Source: Taudactylus pleione
Lineage: Eukaryota > Chordata > Amphibia > Anura > Myobatrachidae
Direction: 5' to 3'
DNA: 64,000 nucleotides
Assembly: GCA_031769625.1 (NCBI GenBank)
Contig: JAUIMM010000126.1
Coordinates: forward strand, 10,236,501 to 10,300,500
The notes under the pieces were generated by a model. The model made no database searches. It worked only from the letters and a program-made list of their open reading frames with translations, and was not told the origin of the DNA. The position numbers were made by a program, and so were the translations under genes. Shown piece by piece: positions 1 to 10,926 of this stretch (positions are counted from its first letter, which is position 1; each line of letters opens with the position of its first letter).

Positions 1-1320
1 GTAAGATTGCAACTCCATACCTGTGTACCTGAATGTGTCATCATACATCTTGGTGATATTATCTATTAATTTAGCAAGATCTTGAATATATCTAAAATTT
101 AGTGTACCCTGAGCGATCCTGGTAGGATCCAATGCTACCAAAACCTGAAAGCCAGTTGTCTCTCTAATTAACTGTGTGGCTGTATGCACATCACCAGGTA
201 TCATATTTCTTTTGTATCTGTGCTCATACTGTGTGTGAAGATATGGTGATGGTGTGTTTTTATGAATACCAAGCATTTCATCATGTGTAAGGGTCATAAC
301 TTCTGGAACTACTCTTCCCAAGTAACACAACCCTTCGGAACTCAGAGAGAGCCACTTATACACTTTCCTTCCACATATAAAATATACATCATCTGGGAGA
401 ACATAAGGTATAGAATGCATCATAATCATCAACATATTTCCCTCACAAATGATCCTATCTCAGGTTTTCCCATCTGGCTAATACATGTTTCTGGTTGTAT
501 AACCCTAGCACAGTACCCTTCTGGTATTCTGCCAACCATTTCTTTGGTGTTACTTAGTATATATTTATACTGGAAGTGTCTTCCACCTGACCTAATTGTG
601 CATAACAGTTCATAATTCATAGGCTCATGATCAGCCCTTAGTAAGAAGGTAATCGTCTGGTTATTCCCAGTCACCTCCCAACTTCCTGGTTCATTGGAGT
701 TGGTTATGTTTAAACATAAAAGTGTTTTATCTACCTGGTACTGGTGGAGTTTAAAATGAGGTGGTTTGGTGTTAAGAAATTTTCCATCCAGTGTCTTCCC
801 TTTTTATAATGCTAAAATTTCAGAGACATTTAATGGGAATGGCACTAATCCTACATTATGCTGTCCTTGGGGCACATGAGAGCACACCCAACAGTTGGTT
901 TGGTTTAAAATTTTGCCTACCATGGTGTGATAATCCTCTAAAGGATACCCACCCCAATACTGGTTATACTTAGGTTGGCACTGTTGGATGCATCTCTCAT
1001 TGACTACGGACCCACAGAAATCACACATACAATAATCCATCAGACGATAGACATTCACACTGTCTCCGAGTATCCAGAATAGCAGATCTCTTAACAACTA
1101 CTGTACTGGGTTTGGTCAGATACTGCCCTTGTAACTGTATTACTCCTTCTCCCGACTCCACTCCATTGATATCACCATCAGTTCCCCTCTCCGTCCTCTG
1201 TCCTCTGTCACAGAAACCAGAGATCCTGAAACAACCCAAGATATTGAAGACTCTGGGAGAAAACACAAAGATAACCACATTGGCCAATCCATTGCTGTGG
1301 TTATCAAATTTCTTTAGCTA
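1..1320 (-). pseudogene. env: ERV-A envelope (SU part), broken
   Basis: The minus strand encodes the surface part of a retroviral envelope glycoprotein, which binds a receptor on the virion surface. A hydrophobic leader follows a Met near 1287, then a Cys-rich N-terminal region with the CWVC motif (about 890-900), of the CxxC kind used by gammaretrovirus-type SU to link to TM. The frame is interrupted by a stop near 804 and further frame changes. The reading continues to the window edge, where the sequence matches the SU-TM border of ERV-C. The start overlaps the end of pol. Not functional as it stands. Confidence 0.85.
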
Positions 1321-1344
1321 AGGTATCTCACTGTACCCTTTAAC

Positions 1345-2250
1345 CTTCCTGGAACAGACTCGCAATTGACAGGTCTACGTTATCTGCCTCGATTCCACCT
1401 TGTTTCTCCACCAGTTGGTTGACCTTCTTGCAGTGAGTGGAATGGACCCAGGTATCTCTCTCAGCCACCTTCAAAGATGTGGTACTCATCAGCAACACCT
1501 GATACGGACCTTCCTATAGATCAGTCAAACAACCTGAATGTAAGAAATTTCTGATCATAACAAATTCTCCAGGTTCAACATCATGACAGCTTGTTTCAGG
1601 CATATTATGTGACAACAATTTCAGTTTCTGCTGTTGCTGTTTTAACTCATTGTTATAAGATACCTTACAGTTACCTTGTTGTTACCTTTCAAATCTTCCT
1701 GTGGACTTATAATCAAATGAGGTTGTCTACCAAACAGTATTTCAAAGGGGGACAGATTGAGAGGGGGTCTAGGAGTTGTCCTGATACTATGAAGGACAAG
1801 TGGTAGTGCTTCTGGCCAACCCTGTCCAGTTTCTGACATGATTTTACTTAATTTGTTTTTAATAGTCTCGTTCATCCTCTCCACCTTGGCACTGGCTTGC
1901 GGTTGGTAGGTTGTATGAAGTCTACTATTAATACCCATCAGTTTACACATATTTTGGAAAACATCACCTGTGAAATGAGTACCCCTATGACTCTTGATAA
2001 TTTTAGGGATATCGTATCTGCATACAAACTCCTGAACAATTTTCTTGGCAGTAAACGCAGCAGTATTAGTGGCAGCTGGGTATGCCTCAACCCAATTAGA
2101 AAGCACATCAGTGCACACTAATACATACTAGAGATTCCTGCAGGGTGGTAATTGGATGAAATCAGTTTGTATTACCTGAAAAGGTCCGTCAGTCGGAGGA
2201 ATGTGGGATGGTTTGGTAGGAATTGTTTTCCCTATGTTTTTTTTCTCAAG
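1345..2250 (-). pseudogene. pol: ERV-A integrase, catalytic Asp replaced
   Basis: Retroviral integrase core, which inserts the viral DNA into the host chromosome. The first catalytic Asp is seen in the motif VCTDVLSNW and the Glu in KVERMN. At the second Asp position the sequence reads IKSHRGTHF, so His stands where the family has Asp (codon near 1990). The C-terminal GPY/F-like region lies around 1440-1525 with a conserved VHSTHC-type stretch. The link to the upstream zinc-finger ORF is broken at an A8 run near 2238, where a one-base slip shifts the frame; the core ORF ends at 1642, so the tail needs another frame change. Dead by several independent lesions. Confidence 0.88.
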
Positions 2251-3624
2251 CAGGTCAGACAGGACAGTGCTCTCTTCTCCACTTGAGAAGAAAAACCTGG
2301 TGTGCACCAGTATGCTCTCACCAATTTGCACATACCTTGCTTTCCCAAATGAGTCAGACCGTGCGCTCCCTCAGCCAGGCTTGGGTAGTATGCCTTGGGA
2401 GCCACTGGCTTACGTTGTTCATCTCTCCAGAGTCCAGAAGACTCTTGTCCACATCCCTTGGACCTCCAGACTGCCTTTTCCTGAATGGAACATAAATTTT
2501 GCATCTCAATTAATTTCAGCATGTCAATCATTTGAAAAGTCATCATTTGTTCAGTTGGTACATTAATTTTTAACCCTGCTGCCCATTTTGCAGCTTTGTC
2601 TGCCCTGTTTTTGCCAAGTGACACCAGATCATCCTTACATGTATGGGCTTTACACTTAATTACCGCCACTGCCTTAGGCAATTGGATTGCTGTCAATAGT
2701 TCTTTTATATGTCTGGAATGTGCAATTGGTGTGCCTGCTGCTGTCATAAATTTTCTCAGACGCCATAGAGTGCCAAAATCGTGTACTACCCCAAAGGCAT
2801 ACCTAGAGTCAGTGTAGATATTAGCAGATTTACCTTCTGCTAATTCACACGCCCTCTTTAGTGCCACCAGTTCCCACACTTGGGCCAAGTGCGGTGGGCC
2901 TAAACATTCGGCTTCTATAACATCCTCATCATTTACCACAGCATAACCTGTACACCACTCTACAGTGTCAGTTTGTCTATGACAACTCCCATCCATGTAA
3001 AATGTCACATCTACATTTTTTAAAGGTGTATCCTGTATGTCAGGTCTTGCAGTAAAGGTTTGATTCAGATATTCCATACAATAATGTGCATCAATATACC
3101 TGCAGAACTCACCTTTCGCCAGCGACTCACCTCTCTCCACCCTTTGTGCATCATGTTGCACATATGGTAAATATGTAGCTGGATTTAACATACTGCATCT
3201 TTTGATGGTGATGTTTGCAGGTTCCCATTTTGTGAATGTAGCTGAGGAGACATGTCTGGTTTGGGCAGAGTTTAGCAAAGCAGATACAGCATGGGGAGTA
3301 TAGACAATCATATCATGGCCTAGTACCACATCCTCACTCTTACTGACCAATAGAGCAGTTGCTGCTACACTTCTTAAACACATTGGGAGTGATCTTGCCA
3401 CAGTGTACACTGCAGTATGCTACGGGCCTACTGGCATCACCATGTTTTTGTGTGAGGACACTTGCTGCACAACCGTCAGCTTCCATACAATACTAATCAA
3501 AAGGTTTTTCATAATCAGGTATTCCCAATGCAGGTGCTCTTGTCAGACTATTCTTAAGATTAAGGAAAGTCTGCTCTGATTCCTCTGTGTGCATGATACG
3601 ATCAGGCTTTGAGGAATAGACTAA
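2232..3624 (-). pseudogene. pol: ERV-A RT connection, RNase H and integrase zinc finger
   Basis: A 392-codon open frame (2232-3410) plus an upstream extension to 3624 covers the end of reverse transcriptase, all of RNase H and the HHCC zinc finger of integrase. RNase H removes the RNA strand of the hybrid during reverse transcription; its four acidic residues are visible in FYMDGS, WELVALKRA, IYTDSRYAF and NRADKAAK. The HHCC finger shows HGLTH and CLTC. The frame closes at an A8 homopolymer, probably a single-base slip. The part above 3410 is in another frame and lines up with ERV-B 12540-12734. The RT palm is missing. Confidence 0.88.
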
Positions 3625-4028
3625 GGGGGTCATTCAGACCTGGTTGCGAGCACCAACGTGCTCGCAACCGGGTCAATAGGTAGCCCTGCGCATGCGCAGC
3701 GGCTGCACTGCACGTGCGCAAGCCCCGTAGCGAGAGAGTAACTCTCGATCCGGAGCTCACAACAAATGGGGTGGCGGTCGATGTTGGTCGACAGCACGCC
3801 CCTTTTTGTAAGTGGGCCAGGGAGTGGTTTCCAAAATGGAGGCATTCCTTAAGGGATGCCTACCATTTTGTGGGCAGCTGCACTGACATCATCAATGATG
3901 TCAGTGGGGAACTTCCTGCTCAATCAGAGCAGAAAGCTCCCTGGGGCTTGCGAATGCCCAGCCCCAACCTTAGGGTCTGGTCGCAAGCCCCGATGGTCAC
4001 GATGGTGATCACCATCATGACCATCACC
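3625..4028. mobile_element. Hairpin-chain foldback element, copy 1 (truncated)
   Basis: Starts with GGGGGTCATTCAGACC after a TAA, a variant of the GGCCTGATTCAG end seen elsewhere in this window. The body is a row of short palindromes: the left terminal hairpin (GCGAGCAC/GTGCTCGC), a GTCGA-type module ending CAGCACGCCCC, GGCATTCCTTAAGGGATGCC, GACATCATCAATGATGTC, a CTGCTC/GAGCAG stem, and GGTGATCACCATCATGACC. The same modules occur in the same order in 12738-13157 and in reverse order in 34528-35066. The right end is missing because the Penelope-like element begins at 4029. No coding capacity; its transposase source is unknown. Confidence 0.75.
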
Positions 4029-4634
4029 TGGGCATAGTAGTCAGATCCATAGAGGAAATAGTTCTTGGTAAGCATTACCCCAATCAAAGAAGTAAAAAAA
4101 TCAACAGGAGGTTTTCTATGATGGGCCTGTAAAAGATTCTAGTGAACAACCCTGACACCCTCCATATGTGGGATAATCATATATAATGATTGTACATCCA
4201 TCAAGGCAAGCCACATATTGGAAGATACAGAGGGTATCATTCGTATCTTTTCAAAAATATCCGAGGTATCCCTTACAAAACTGCCAATATTTTTCACAAG
4301 AGTTTGGAGGAACTAATCAACAAATATAACGGTTGTAATAAAGAACCCCTGGCTGAAATTATTGGTTGACTAGGGGGATCCTCCAACCTCTTGTGAATTT
4401 TAGGGCAAGGTGTAGATAATGGGAGCAATTGGATGATTTACAGTAAGAAAATCAAAGGTTTTCTGGTCAATCCAATCAGCATTTAAACCTATCGAGGTAA
4501 TGTTATCAATAATTTTCTTAATAGAAACAACAGGATTACATTCTAATTTAGTATAAGTATGAGAATCTGCAAGCTGGCGGTGCAGTAGTAGTTCAAGATT
4601 GGGTTCAATACAATCAGGAAATTTTATGACAATC
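4029..4634 (-). pseudogene. Penelope-like RT, N-terminal part, inverted
   Basis: Read on the minus strand the segment encodes the region upstream of the RT palm, with a LPKIHK-like motif (near 4400), which is typical of Penelope-like reverse transcriptases. About 90 bp at its left end (4034-4134) is the reverse complement of 4632-4722, so the palm entry is present twice in opposite directions. The segment's most 5' sequence abuts the start of the forward segment at about 4632-4635. This matches the product of twin priming as known for L1. The frame contains stops. Confidence 0.72.
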
Positions 4635-5985
4635 TTTTATAGGCCCATCATAGAAAATCTCCTCTTGATTTTTTTATTTCTTTGATTGAGGTAATGCTTA
4701 CAAAGAACTATTTCCTATATGGATATGACTACTATGCCCAAATCAATGGGACGTCCATGGGTTCGAATATCGCGACGTCTTATGCATGTTTGTATATGGC
4801 AGCAATTGAAGAAAAATATATTCTTAGTAGATATGGAGATAAACTAATGACATATTTATACTTTAGTGATGATGTTTTCATGGTGTGGCCAGGTACAAGG
4901 TCAGAATTTTCTAATATGGTTGAGCAACTTAATTTACTCCCTGAACCTGTCAAATTTACATACAATATTGAATTGCAATCAATGGATTTTTTAGATGTTA
5001 CCATATACAAAGATGGTGATAGGCTTGGCTCTACGTTGTTTAGAAAATTGACTGACCGCAACACAATTATGCGCGCGAATAGCCAACATCCCACAAATCT
5101 CAAAGAAAGCCTCCCGATCTCACAGTTCCTCTGAGTGTTGAGGATCAATTCATCTGAGAACTGCGCAAGAGAGCAGATTGAGGATATGCAAATATGATCC
5201 CTTGAAAGAGAGTACTCACCCAGGACTATTAATTGATGCATTACGAAAGCATATTGAAGTATCCAGTCACCTGTAATTGACAGGCAATCACAGAAGAAAC
5301 CAGATCACTTGGTACACATTACAACTTTTGATCATACATCAAAAAAGGCTGGACAGATTTATCGGAAGTAGTGGCCCTTGGTGGCCTAAGACTTACACTT
5401 AAACTTGGAAAATTTGCACCTCCAATGAATGCATATCAAAGAGGACCAAACCTTTGTCAACTTCTGATGCTCCCTATGCTAAAACCAAAAACGGAAACTG
5501 AACCTTGGTTAAGGACACAAAGAAAGGGCTGTTTTAAGTGTAATTCTTGTGTGACGTGTCATTCGATGCTAAGTGGTGACACATTTCCACATCCACATAG
5601 TGGAAGAAAAATTAAAATTAAACATAAGTTGCTTTGCACTTTGAAATATGTAATCTATTTTTTGACATGCCCATGTGGGCTTTATTACATTAGCATTATG
5701 ATTAGACCATTTAGAGAGTGGATGGCGAATCACCTTTCCTCTATTCGATCAGCAATTGAGAAAGGCGATATGGATAAACCAGTCGCAAAACACTTATTGT
5801 CTTATGGACACCAAGTTTCCATGTTAAGGTGCATGCTAATTGATTATGTACCCAAGCCCATTAGAGGTGGTGATCGTGAAGCACTATTAAGGAAATGTAA
5901 GGCACGCTGGATTTATGAACTTGATACTATTGTTCCGGGCGGTTTGAATGAGAACAACCCCTTAAAAATTTTCTTACAATAACTA
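4635..5985 (+). pseudogene. Penelope-like RT palm and GIY-YIG endonuclease
   Basis: The ORF at 4682-5134 carries RT palm sequence: NGTSMGSNIA and YFSDDVFMVW, the latter being the (Y/F)xDD active site of Penelope-type RT. It ends at a TGA (5132-5134) that stands where a CGA Arg codon would keep the frame open, and more stops and a frame change follow. The ORF 5371-5982 has a Cys-rich stretch (CFKCNSCVTC) and CPCGLYYISIM, followed by H and R/E-containing helices, which is the GIY-YIG endonuclease fold. The Gly of the second YIG half reads Ser, so the nuclease is probably dead. In intact elements these domains copy RNA and nick the target DNA. Confidence 0.85.
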
Positions 5986-6463
5986 AAGTAACTTTTTGCC
6001 CATTTTTGGTTTATGTATGGCTTTATTTAAATTGGATAGTTTCTGGTTAACATCGCCGTTGATTGCAATTGTATGTGGTGCACAGTGCTGTTTATCATTT
6101 ATGCTTATTATTATTATTATTATTATTATAATTTTTATTATGAATATGCGCACTTGGTGTTTAGTTTTGTTTTTTGTGCTGTTATTTTTTCTTATATTTT
6201 TTTCTTACTTCTTGTGTTTGCAGGTTTTAATCATATGTGATTATACTTACCGCAATTATTATTGCAGCATGAGGATTATTTTATATTATATGTCATCCTG
6301 GGTAAGGTCTATACTTGAGCTCCCTCGAATAGCGGCATATTTTTGGTATTTTGAATATTATATGACCCTTTAATATTCTGTAATCTTATAGATCTAGTCT
6401 AATGATTATATTTTCTTGATTGATCCTGGTCCCATGTGTGCCATCTTTATTAAATGGGCCATA
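5986..6463 (+). other. Penelope-like 3' untranslated tract, first part
   Basis: AT-rich noncoding sequence after the stop at 5982, with an ATT trinucleotide run at about 6105-6130. It continues beyond the Tc1 insertion at 19299-20283. No ORF worth calling. Confidence 0.6.
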
Positions 6464-6516
6464 TACAGTGCCTTGCAAAAGCATTCACCCCCTTGGATTT
6501 TTACCTTTTTTGTTAC

Positions 6517-7499
6517 TATTGATTCCTACCAGTCACTATTCGCTATTTAGAGCTGCAAGTTGCTTAAGAAAGAATTGCTTTCCAGTCCAATCATGTGGTT
6601 CCAAAACACAAAAAGTTATTTATGTAAAAAGTAACACTATGTAAGATTTAACAATTAGAGTAAAAAGCAATGAAAATAATACAGCCACGCTTGTGCACTG
6701 GTCCCAGTATACAGTCATCAATCCAGAAGCCTGCGGTCACATGGAAGATGTCTCTACACTGGGATGGGGACACAGCTTATATACCTTACAGATTTCAGAG
6801 TTAACAAAGGGACTTGTTGACAGGTTTCCATTGGTTCTTGCTTCTGGATAATCTGGTCATTGGTCGGTTCATACGGTGTCATCAGGGGCATGGCTCAGTC
6901 CTCCAATGGTCACTTTGTGTAGCTTCCCGCCGAACAACTGCTTAAAACTGGCTACAACATTGCACATAAGAAATAACTTTCTAAGCAATAACTCCCTAGC
7001 ATCCATAACTAGCGGATGTATGTTGCGACTTCTTTGCCGATAGATACGGATGTCTGCAAATAAACATTGGATTATGTATGATACCAAACATGACATGTCC
7101 ACTGTATTCTAAACCCTAGATCTCGTTTAAGTACATATTACATCATAATTATTAACTAACAAATCTTTAATAACTCTGACTATTAACTATAATGTGTAGG
7201 AACCCTTACATATCTATGCGTTCGCACGTGTGCATCTGTGTATTGAAAATAGCAAATGTCCATATGTCTGTATGTGAATACACGTATGAGAGTCTATATG
7301 TATGTATGTGAATACGTGTATGAGGGTCTATGTGTATGTGTGTGTGGATACACATATGATGTGTGTGGTGGGTTCGCATTTGTGTGCATTGGATTGCGCG
7401 ACACAAAGTAGCATCCAATTTACTTGCCATCAGACTATAGATGAGTAGCTCGTCAGATAATAATTGTAAGTGATCATATCCAATTATTTGACTTTGACA
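6517..7499 (-). repeat. ERV-B 3' LTR
   Basis: 983 bp, about 90% identical by eye to 16968-17953. On the minus strand it begins TGTCAAAGTC at 7499 right after a purine-rich tract and ends near 6517 beside Tc1 sequence. A TATA-like box (GGTATATAAGC) lies near 6785. The U3 part (about 7206-7400) holds a degenerate TATGTG/TGTGTG repeat. The flanking 4-mers TTAC (6513-6516) and TGAC (17954-17957) are probably a 4-bp target duplication with one change. Confidence 0.9.
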
Positions 7500-7516
7500 G
7501 TCCACCCTTTGATAGC
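7500..7516 (-). promoter_or_regulatory. ERV-B polypurine tract
   Basis: On the minus strand AAAGGGTGGAC directly precedes the TGTC start of the 3' LTR, the position of the plus-strand primer of retroviruses. The same tract precedes the ERV-C LTR at 60400. Confidence 0.65.
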
Positions 7517-7819
7517 AAACATAAAACTATCACATTCTATTCTTAACCTTTTAAAGTCATGCATAATAAATTAGTATTCGATGTTCTAAATGGTATGACA
7601 CAGTTTGGTAATTGAACCATCAATAATGCTTTTCAGGAAAGGGTAAAACAACCCTTATATGCCATCTGCGGATCTTTAGGGGACCATTGGTGAGATGTGG
7701 GACTTCATCGAACCTATAAAGGAAGTTTGGGGGGGAAATTGAGACTACATAATCTATGATGTTTTATGGAAAATTTACAATCCATTTTATTATACATGAC
7801 AAAGCCTATTCACATGTTA
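7517..7819 (-). other. ERV-B noncoding stretch between env and polypurine tract
   Basis: No ORF. Matches the equivalent stretch 60416-60719 of ERV-C (shared words include CATCAATAAT, CTGCGGATCTT and CCTATAAAGGAAGT), so it is part of the provirus and not host DNA. Confidence 0.7.
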
Positions 7820-8319
7820 TTATCTGATGGTACATTCAATTTCAGGATTGTAATGCAGTTCTTTATCAACCTTAGTACCTATACCACTACGACTCACCAC
7901 CATCATGATTTTGTTTTCACTGTTTACCTTCGTGGTACATTCTCCACATTTCAACACAGTAAGAACACATCTGACACATAAACCAATTACTAAAATGACA
8001 ACAAGTATAAGAATAAGGAGTTTGCCTACACTAGCAACCATCTCCTGTACCCACTCTCCCAGACAGGCAAACAATTTGACAGAGTTTAACCATGAGACCC
8101 ATTTCTCAACCTTTACCTCAGTCTAATACAAGGAAGTATTATGGTCCTTCCTAAATTCCCACTTCAGTTGAAGGATTTCATCCATTTTCCGGTCTATCAC
8201 CTCTTTGGGGTCACTAGTATTATTGGTGATGTATGTGCAACACTTGACACCAAATTGGGTGGCCAAAGTCACACAATATTCACCATAAATAAATGTTAGG
8301 TAGTTTAACACTAGCCTAT
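7820..8319 (-). pseudogene. env: ERV-B envelope, TM subunit remnant
   Basis: The minus strand encodes the transmembrane subunit that drives membrane fusion. Visible are the KCCTYI motif (near 8245), a Trp-containing ectodomain, a hydrophobic membrane span (about 7965-8025) and a short Cys-containing tail. It aligns with 60720-61172 of ERV-C. Two frames are needed, with a break near 8100-8123. Upstream (8320) the env sequence stops abruptly where the Gypsy LTR begins, so SU is absent. Confidence 0.85.
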
Positions 8320-9592
8320 TGTCACGCTGGGAGGCAGGTTTTTGAAAGCCGAGGGGCCTGGATGTATGATCTCCGCATCCAGTCTTGGTCGTTGGCTAGA
8401 CCTAGTCAATGGTGCGGAGTCTAACTCACAAGGAGGTGTTCGCCAGTGACCCCTCCAAGTGGGATATGGCCTTGTGCTGCTCCCTGTAAGCAGGTCGCGG
8501 TCCTTTGACTTGGTGACCAAGGCCTGCAGGGAAAAGAGAATCAAAAACACCCATGGCCCAAGGGTATTGCCTGGAATAGGCACATGGGGAGTAGGATAGA
8601 ACTCCTGGCTGGAGAAAGGCACTTGTGGTGCTGGCTAGAGAGGTGTGGAGATTTATTGGTAGGCTTAGGTAACAGCTGGATATCCCACAAAGTATATACC
8701 GGATTGCCGGCCAGAGATCATGCACTAGGGTGCAAATGAGATGAAGAGTTAACCTGCACACAGGCTGTGATGGTGAAACCACTGTGATGAGATGAAGGGA
8801 TAACTTGCAAACAGGCTGTGATGGTAAAAGCTCTGCGGTGAGACGAAGGGTTAACCTGCATACAGGCTGTGATGGTGAAAGCACTGTGATGAGATGAAGG
8901 GTTAACTTGCAAACAGGCTGTGATGGTAAAGGCTCTGCAATGAGATGAAGGGTTAACTTGCACACAGGCTGTGGTGGTAAAAGCACTGCGGTGAGATGGA
9001 GGGTTAACTTGCACACAGGCTGTGATGGTAAAAGCACTGTGGTGAGATGGAGGGTTAACTTGCACAGAGGCTGTTGATTAGTAAAGGCACTGTGGTGAGA
9101 TGGATGTTAAACTTGCACACAGGCTGTTGATTAGTAAAGGCACTGTGGAGAGATGGAGGTTAGCTGCCACACAGGCTGTTGATAGTAAAGGCACTGTGGT
9201 GAGATAGCTCAGAAGCTCTGGAAGAAACACACTGGAAGCATGGGAACCTGGAACGAGACTCCTCTAGTTACACTAGCGGCGACAATGATTGTTCAGGCAA
9301 CTACCTGGAGCACAGGAGCCGGATATATACCCTTGGAAGCCTGCTGATAGGCCCACAGCATCAGCTGACCAGCCGGGCCACTCAGGGAAGGAAGTACTGT
9401 CATAGGGAAAGTGTCATGGCAGCGCCCATGACGGAAACTGCGATCCCCACTCACCGGGTCGCCTGACACCACAGCTACAGGGTGAATGCTCAGCTCCTCC
9501 CACGTCGCCGCCCCAGCCGCCCGACTGCCCGGGAAGTCAGAGGAAGCCGGCGGGACGGTAAGGGATGGCCGATCCCTGGCTGAACTCTGACA
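8320..9592 (-). repeat. Gypsy 3' LTR
   Basis: 1273 bp. On the minus strand it begins TGTCAGAGTTC at 9592 and ends CAGCGTGACA at 8320, i.e. TG...CA ends. It is preceded by a tract of A and nine G (9593-9608) that serves as polypurine primer. It contains a minisatellite at 8736-9200. No second LTR was found. Confidence 0.88.
8736..9200. repeat. ~51-bp minisatellite inside the Gypsy LTR
   Basis: About nine units, each with GAGATG, GGTTAACTTGCA, CACAGGCTGT and GGTAAAGGCACTG, spaced about 51 bp (AGGCTGT at about 8762, 8813, 8863, 8913, 8964, 9017, 9067, 9121 and 9173). Because 51 is a multiple of three, the array produces long repetitive open frames that I do not regard as genes. Confidence 0.9.
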
Positions 9593-9619
9593 GTACCCCC
9601 CCCCTTTTAGGGTGGACAC

Positions 9620-10926
9620 CGGACACCCACCAGGCTTACCAGGAAATTTGATGTGGAAGGCTCGAATTAATTGAGGTGCATGAACATCTGTGGCTCTGAT
9701 CCAGGCCCTCTCCTCAGGACCATAACCCTTCCAATCAATGAGGTATTGGAGAATGTTGGATCTGAACCGAGAATCCAGAATCTTCCCAACTTCGAAATCT
9801 GTACCTTGAGAAGTTTGTACTTAAGGTAATTTAGGAGAGGTGGTTTGGAACAGATTTAACACCAAAGCAATAGAGAAATATGAAAGGTATTAGATAGCTT
9901 CAATTGAGATGGGAGTTCCAATTTATAGCAACAGGGTTGATCACTCTGTGAATGCGGTACGGACCAATGAAGCGTGGGGCCAGCTTCATACTGGGAACTT
10001 TCAGTCAGATGTTCCTTGTAGATACCCAGATTTTATCTCCAACTCTCAGCAGAGGAACCGCAACCCGTTGTCTGTCAGCGAATCTTTTATAATTCTTGGA
10101 TGATTGTTTCAACGAGGCATGTATCTTCTTCCAAATGGCTGAAAAAGATTCTACAACATCAGTAACCACAGGGACCTCCACCAAAGGTAAATGTTGGAAA
10201 TCTGTAATCTGGGGATGTTTATCAAACACAGTATAAAAAGGTGTGGAATTGGAGGAAGTGTGGTACTTGAAGTTATGTGAAAACTCAGCCCAAGGTAGTA
10301 AGTCCTCCCAATCATCCTGTGAAGAGGACACAAAAAGTCTTATAAAGGTCTCCAGCTCCTGATTAACCCTCTCGGTTTGCCCATTAGTTTGAGGGTGGTA
10401 AGCTGATGAGAATTTTAATTTGCTTCCACAAGCGCTGAATAAGGCCCTCCAAAACTTGCGCCATTTTTGAAAAATGATCCACCAATACCCATATGGTGTT
10501 ATGTCCTTTGGAGTGTGGAAGCTCAGAGATAAAATCCATGGATATATGGGTCCAAGGAATAGTAGGAACGGGTAACGGGCGTAGAAGACCTGCACTTATT
10601 TTGCGAGAAACTTTATGCTGTGAGCATTTTACACATGACAAAATAAAATCTTGAACATCTTTTCTCATCGAGGGCCACCAATAAGAACACTGAAGAAACT
10701 TGTGTGTTTTGAAAATACCAGAATTCCCAGCAAATAGAGAACTATGAGCCCAGGTTAACAACTTTTTCCGTAATTCGGGAGTCAAAAAAATTTTCCCCGG
10801 AGGCAGAGTCAATATTTGAGTTGAAGCAAAGACCATAGGATCCAGGATTGGGTGAGATCTTAGATGATCTTCTTCCTGTGTGTCGAGTAGAAAAGACCGG
10901 GAGAGAGCATCTGCTTTTTTGTTCAA
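9620..10926 (-). pseudogene. pol: Gypsy integrase and chromodomain region, broken
   Basis: Integrase zinc-finger region (about 10600-10740: H and H, then CVKCSQH) leads to the core with the first Asp in ISMDFISELP, then to HPQTNGQTERVNQELE, which contains the catalytic Glu. The part expected to carry the second Asp is out of frame at about 10420-10500. Downstream, IDWKGYGPEERAW and the tail FPGKPGG (about 9640-9740) are the chromodomain end typical of Sushi-type chromoviruses, in yet another frame. In live elements the chromodomain directs integration to particular chromatin. Degenerate. Confidence 0.85.

Larger units (their letters stand above)
1..3624 (-). mobile_element. ERV-A: class I endogenous retrovirus, pol-env part
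   Basis: Read on the minus strand, the segment gives the reverse transcriptase connection region, RNase H, integrase with zinc finger and GPY/F-like tail, then envelope, in normal retroviral order. The pattern (MLV-like RNase H and integrase motifs, env overlapping the end of pol) fits a gamma/epsilon-like class I ERV. The 3' end (env TM and 3' LTR) lies outside the window to the left. The 5' part stops at a foldback element at 3625. Stops, frame changes and a lost catalytic residue show it is defective. It is related to ERV-B and ERV-C in this window, roughly 85% similar by eye. Confidence 0.9.

Noticed and set aside
7206..7400. TATGTG repeat in the ERV-B LTR as an independent microsatellite insertion
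   Set aside because: The same tract is in the other LTR at the same position, so it is part of the LTR.
8426..9065. Repetitive 115- and 203-codon frames in the Gypsy LTR
   Set aside because: Produced by a 51-bp (17-codon) minisatellite in a noncoding LTR.
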